Part shown: piece by piece, positions 62,573 through 64,000 of the stretch
Position numbering within the stretch: position 1 is the first letter of the stretch
Layout of the letters: each line of letters begins with the position of its first letter
Origin: an uncultured Flavobacteriales bacterium
Lineage (GTDB): Bacteria; Bacteroidota; Bacteroidia; Flavobacteriales; Crocinitomicaceae
Assembly (NCBI GenBank): GCA_946480085.1
Contig: CAMLHZ010000015.1
Span: forward strand, 4,433-68,432
Length of the DNA stretch: 64,000 bases
Direction of reading: 5' to 3'
The notes under the pieces: generated by a model
What the model saw: the letters and a program-made list of their open reading frames with translations, nothing else
What the model was told of the DNA's origin: nothing
Databases searched by the model: none
Program-made: the position numbers and the translations under genes

Positions 62573-62664
62573 TGCTTCGGTTTTAAATTGTTAATACTTG
62601 TAATTTTGTCGCTCTCTTTTCAGAAGATATGTGCATCGTATGCAACATAGCTTCAGCGACGTTG

Positions 62665-62672
62665 CAAAGATA
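62665..62672 (-). promoter_or_regulatory. Promoter -7 box of the small transcript
   Basis: TATCTTTG, exact match to TAnnTTTG. No clear TTTG/TTG is found at the usual distance upstream. Confidence 0.6.
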
Positions 62673-62780
62673 ACGCATAAAAAATGAGACGGTTGTCAGG
62701 TGAGGTGAAAAAAAGTTTCGGTTGAGATATGTTATTACGTAGTAATAAGAAAAATTGAAAATTCCAAAAGATACCTTGCG

Positions 62781-62800
62781 CAGGATTTCAAATCCTCCGC
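62781..62800. repeat. REP-like palindrome
   Basis: GCAGGATTTCAAATCCTCCG, with AGGATTT and AAATCCT around a single C. Related to the unit at 46004-46025. Confidence 0.55.
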
Positions 62801-62924
62801 AGCGGAATAATTACGAATTGAAAATAAGCATTTTGTAGTTTAAGCACGAGATAATAGATCCTCCGCTGTTTGAAATGAAGTTGAGAGATTCTAAGTCTAG
62901 GTTCTCGTTTCCAAAAATCCAGAA

Positions 62925-63848
62925 TCAGAAACCAATTTTCACCCCATAAATCTTACTCAAGCCATTCTCGCTCGCTTCCAGGTATAACTCAAATTCTTCA
63001 AGCGTTTTGAAGTCTTTTGCTTCGAGGGAATTGCGTTTGCTGGTAAAGTAAAGTGTCTGCGTTTTTTCGTCGTAGAACGGACAGTATTCGATGAACTTAG
63101 AGTTGATGGTATTTCCCAGATTTACAGCTTTCTTCCAATTTCCTTTTTCGTCTTTTCTGGCGATGTACAAATCACCGCTTCCGTAACCACCTTCCGCATT
63201 GTACTTGGTATAAAGCAAAAAACTTTCATCACTGGAAATGAAGGCATTGAATTCATATCCTTTGCTATTGATACTATCGTTCAACAAAACAGGCTCATCG
63301 TACTTTTTACCGTTCCATTTACAGAAATAGATATCGTCTTTTCTCCCCGAATCGGGAATGTCCATGGTAAAGTAGAGATTGCCATTTTTGCTTAATGTCG
63401 GGTAAAACTCATTGTTCTTTGAATTTACAGGTTTCCCGAGATTAACCGGATTATCCCACTGATTAGAATTGAGAACTTCACGGTCTACGTACCAAATATC
63501 GAAGTTCTTCTCTTCTGCTTTCTTGTTGTTCGATGGTCGGTCTGAAACAAAATACAGTCGACGATTATCATCAGACAAAAAAGGCTCCAGGTAACGGTTT
63601 TCATCGTTAAATGGCAACAATTCCGGTTTCGACCAAACGCCGTCCACCATATACATCATTGCAATTTTCGAAATGCTCTCATCCGGGCTTTGAACTGTAA
63701 AAAAAGCTTCTGTTCCGTTTTTGGAAATACACAGATCACGTACGCTCAAAAATTGGTTGAGCTGTTCGTTGAACGACGAAACGATTAAGGAATCTTGCGA
63801 AAAAGAATAGTTCGAGATCAACAGAATGGCGAAAAGGAATCGAAACAT
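62925..63848 (-). CDS. Secreted PD40 (WD40-like) propeller protein
   Basis: 307 residues with signal peptide (FLFAILLISNYSFSQ). Repeats such as YLEPFLSDDNRRLYFVSDRP, NEFYPTLSKNGNLYFTMDIP, EFNAFISSDESFLLYTKYNA and EYCPFYDEKTQTLYFTSKRN are PD40 blades. Such proteins sense or bind in the periplasm or at the outer membrane; no OmpA-type or sorting domain follows. Function unknown. Confidence 0.86.
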   Translation of the reverse strand: MFRFLFAILLISNYSFSQDSLIVSSFNEQLNQFLSVRDLCISKNGTEAFFTVQSPDESISKIAMMYMVDGVWSKPELLPFNDENRYLEPFLSDDNRRLYFVSDRPSNNKKAEEKNFDIWYVDREVLNSNQWDNPVNLGKPVNSKNNEFYPTLSKNGNLYFTMDIPDSGRKDDIYFCKWNGKKYDEPVLLNDSINSKGYEFNAFISSDESFLLYTKYNAEGGYGSGDLYIARKDEKGNWKKAVNLGNTINSKFIEYCPFYDEKTQTLYFTSKRNSLEAKDFKTLEEFELYLEASENGLSKIYGVKIGF

Positions 63849-63941
63849 AAAGCTATTTTAAGTAGAATAAGGTACAAAAATGAAGAAATGAAAAGATAAA
63901 GAACTTGTCTTGTTGGGGATTTTATTGGAGATTGCAATTTC

Positions 63942-63953
63942 GGGGGGGGGGGG
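63942..63953 (+). repeat. Run of twelve G
   Basis: A homopolymer of twelve G in an otherwise AT-rich region upstream of the PD40 gene, near the window end. Confidence 0.85.
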
Positions 63954-64000
63954 CAGATTAAAAAACACAAAATAAAAACCACGTAAAATTTTAGACATAT

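Larger units (their letters stand above)
62437..62661 (-). ncRNA. Putative small structured RNA, with a short ORF
   Basis: On the minus strand a TATCTTTG promoter box (62672-62665) is followed by a folded leader: GTCGCT pairs with AGCGAC, and inside it GAAG-CT-ATGT-T-GCAT pairs with ATGC-ACAT-AT-CTTC around an ACG loop. Next come a 25-codon frame, a second hairpin (ACTGGTC-TAGA-GACTAGT), and a strong terminator. The unit ends about 300 bp before rtcB, so it is not a simple leader of that gene. It could be a known flavobacterial RNA class that I cannot name. Confidence 0.5.
62137..62924. other. Long intergenic region with a small transcript and repeats
   Basis: About 790 bp between rtcB and the PD40 gene. 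It contains a 14-bp GC palindrome (62169-62182, TCCGCCGCGGCGGA), the small structured transcript (62437-62672) and a REP-like unit at 62781-62800. Confidence 0.65.

Overview
The window is a chromosomal segment of a Bacteroidota bacterium, most likely of the order Flavobacteriales (a Fluviicola/Crocinitomicaceae-like organism is a guess from overall feel). Reasons seen in the sequence: low GC; several large secreted proteins ending in a type IX secretion (T9SS) sorting domain; SprB-type repeats; outer-membrane barrels; Bacteroidota promoter boxes (TAnnTTTG) directly in front of several genes; almost no Shine-Dalgarno sequences; and families typical of the phylum (DUF6428, DUF2490, DUF7619, OmpL-like porin).

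Layout. 1-2.7 kb: a partial secreted lysyl-oxidase-like protein, a secreted hypothetical and a DUF1761 membrane protein. 2.8-6.2 kb: a GH130 glycoside phosphorylase-like gene overlapping a GT4 glycosyltransferase fused to a helical-barrel domain. 6.6-9.1 kb: three paralogous AraC-type regulators whose N-terminus looks like a degenerate heavy-metal-associated (HMA) domain, with a 53-residue DUF5670-like membrane peptide between them; a fourth paralogue that keeps CxxC lies at 20.1-20.7 kb. 9.4-12.0 kb: a LigD NHEJ enzyme split into phosphoesterase-ligase and polymerase genes. 12.2-16.6 kb: a complete cyanophycin cassette (cphA, cphB, isoaspartyl peptidase). 17-19.3 kb: helical-bundle stress-type proteins (DUF4142, DUF2383, DUF892). 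21.5-24.1 kb: barrel, VOC, SIMPL and hypothetical genes. 24.3-25.7 kb: a small ars operon (arsR, DUF6428, arsC). 25.8-34.3 kb: T9SS surface proteins, cold-shock protein, lipoprotein, DUF1328 peptide. 34.5-38.1 kb: a second, larger ars operon (arsR, DUF6428, ArsR-ArsC fusion, DUF2490, aquaporin, MerT-like) preceded by tRNA-Arg, tRNA-Pro and tRNA-Ser. 39-56 kb: housekeeping genes (acyltransferase, pabB, tilS, dsbD, recG, dusB, OmpL-like porin, DUF2339, vWA/TonB-C protein, methionine aminopeptidase). 56-64 kb: alpha/beta hydrolase, a T9SS protein, a TPR protein, the prfH-rtcB RNA-repair/ribosome-rescue pair, a small structured transcript with a 25-codon ORF, and a PD40 propeller protein.

How they work together. 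The cyanophycin genes form a make-and-degrade nitrogen store. The two ars operons share a near-identical palindromic operator, so one arsenic signal probably controls both; no ArsB/Acr3 pump is visible and an aquaporin may be the arsenite exit. RtcB and PrfH belong to a known pairing proposed to repair or rescue damaged ribosomes. Most notable for follow-up: the HMA-AraC paralogue family, the small structured transcript upstream of rtcB, the aquaporin-type ars operon with DUF6428, and the set of genes whose promoter box lies four bases before the start codon, implying leaderless mRNAs. All functions are from reading the sequence; no database search was run.
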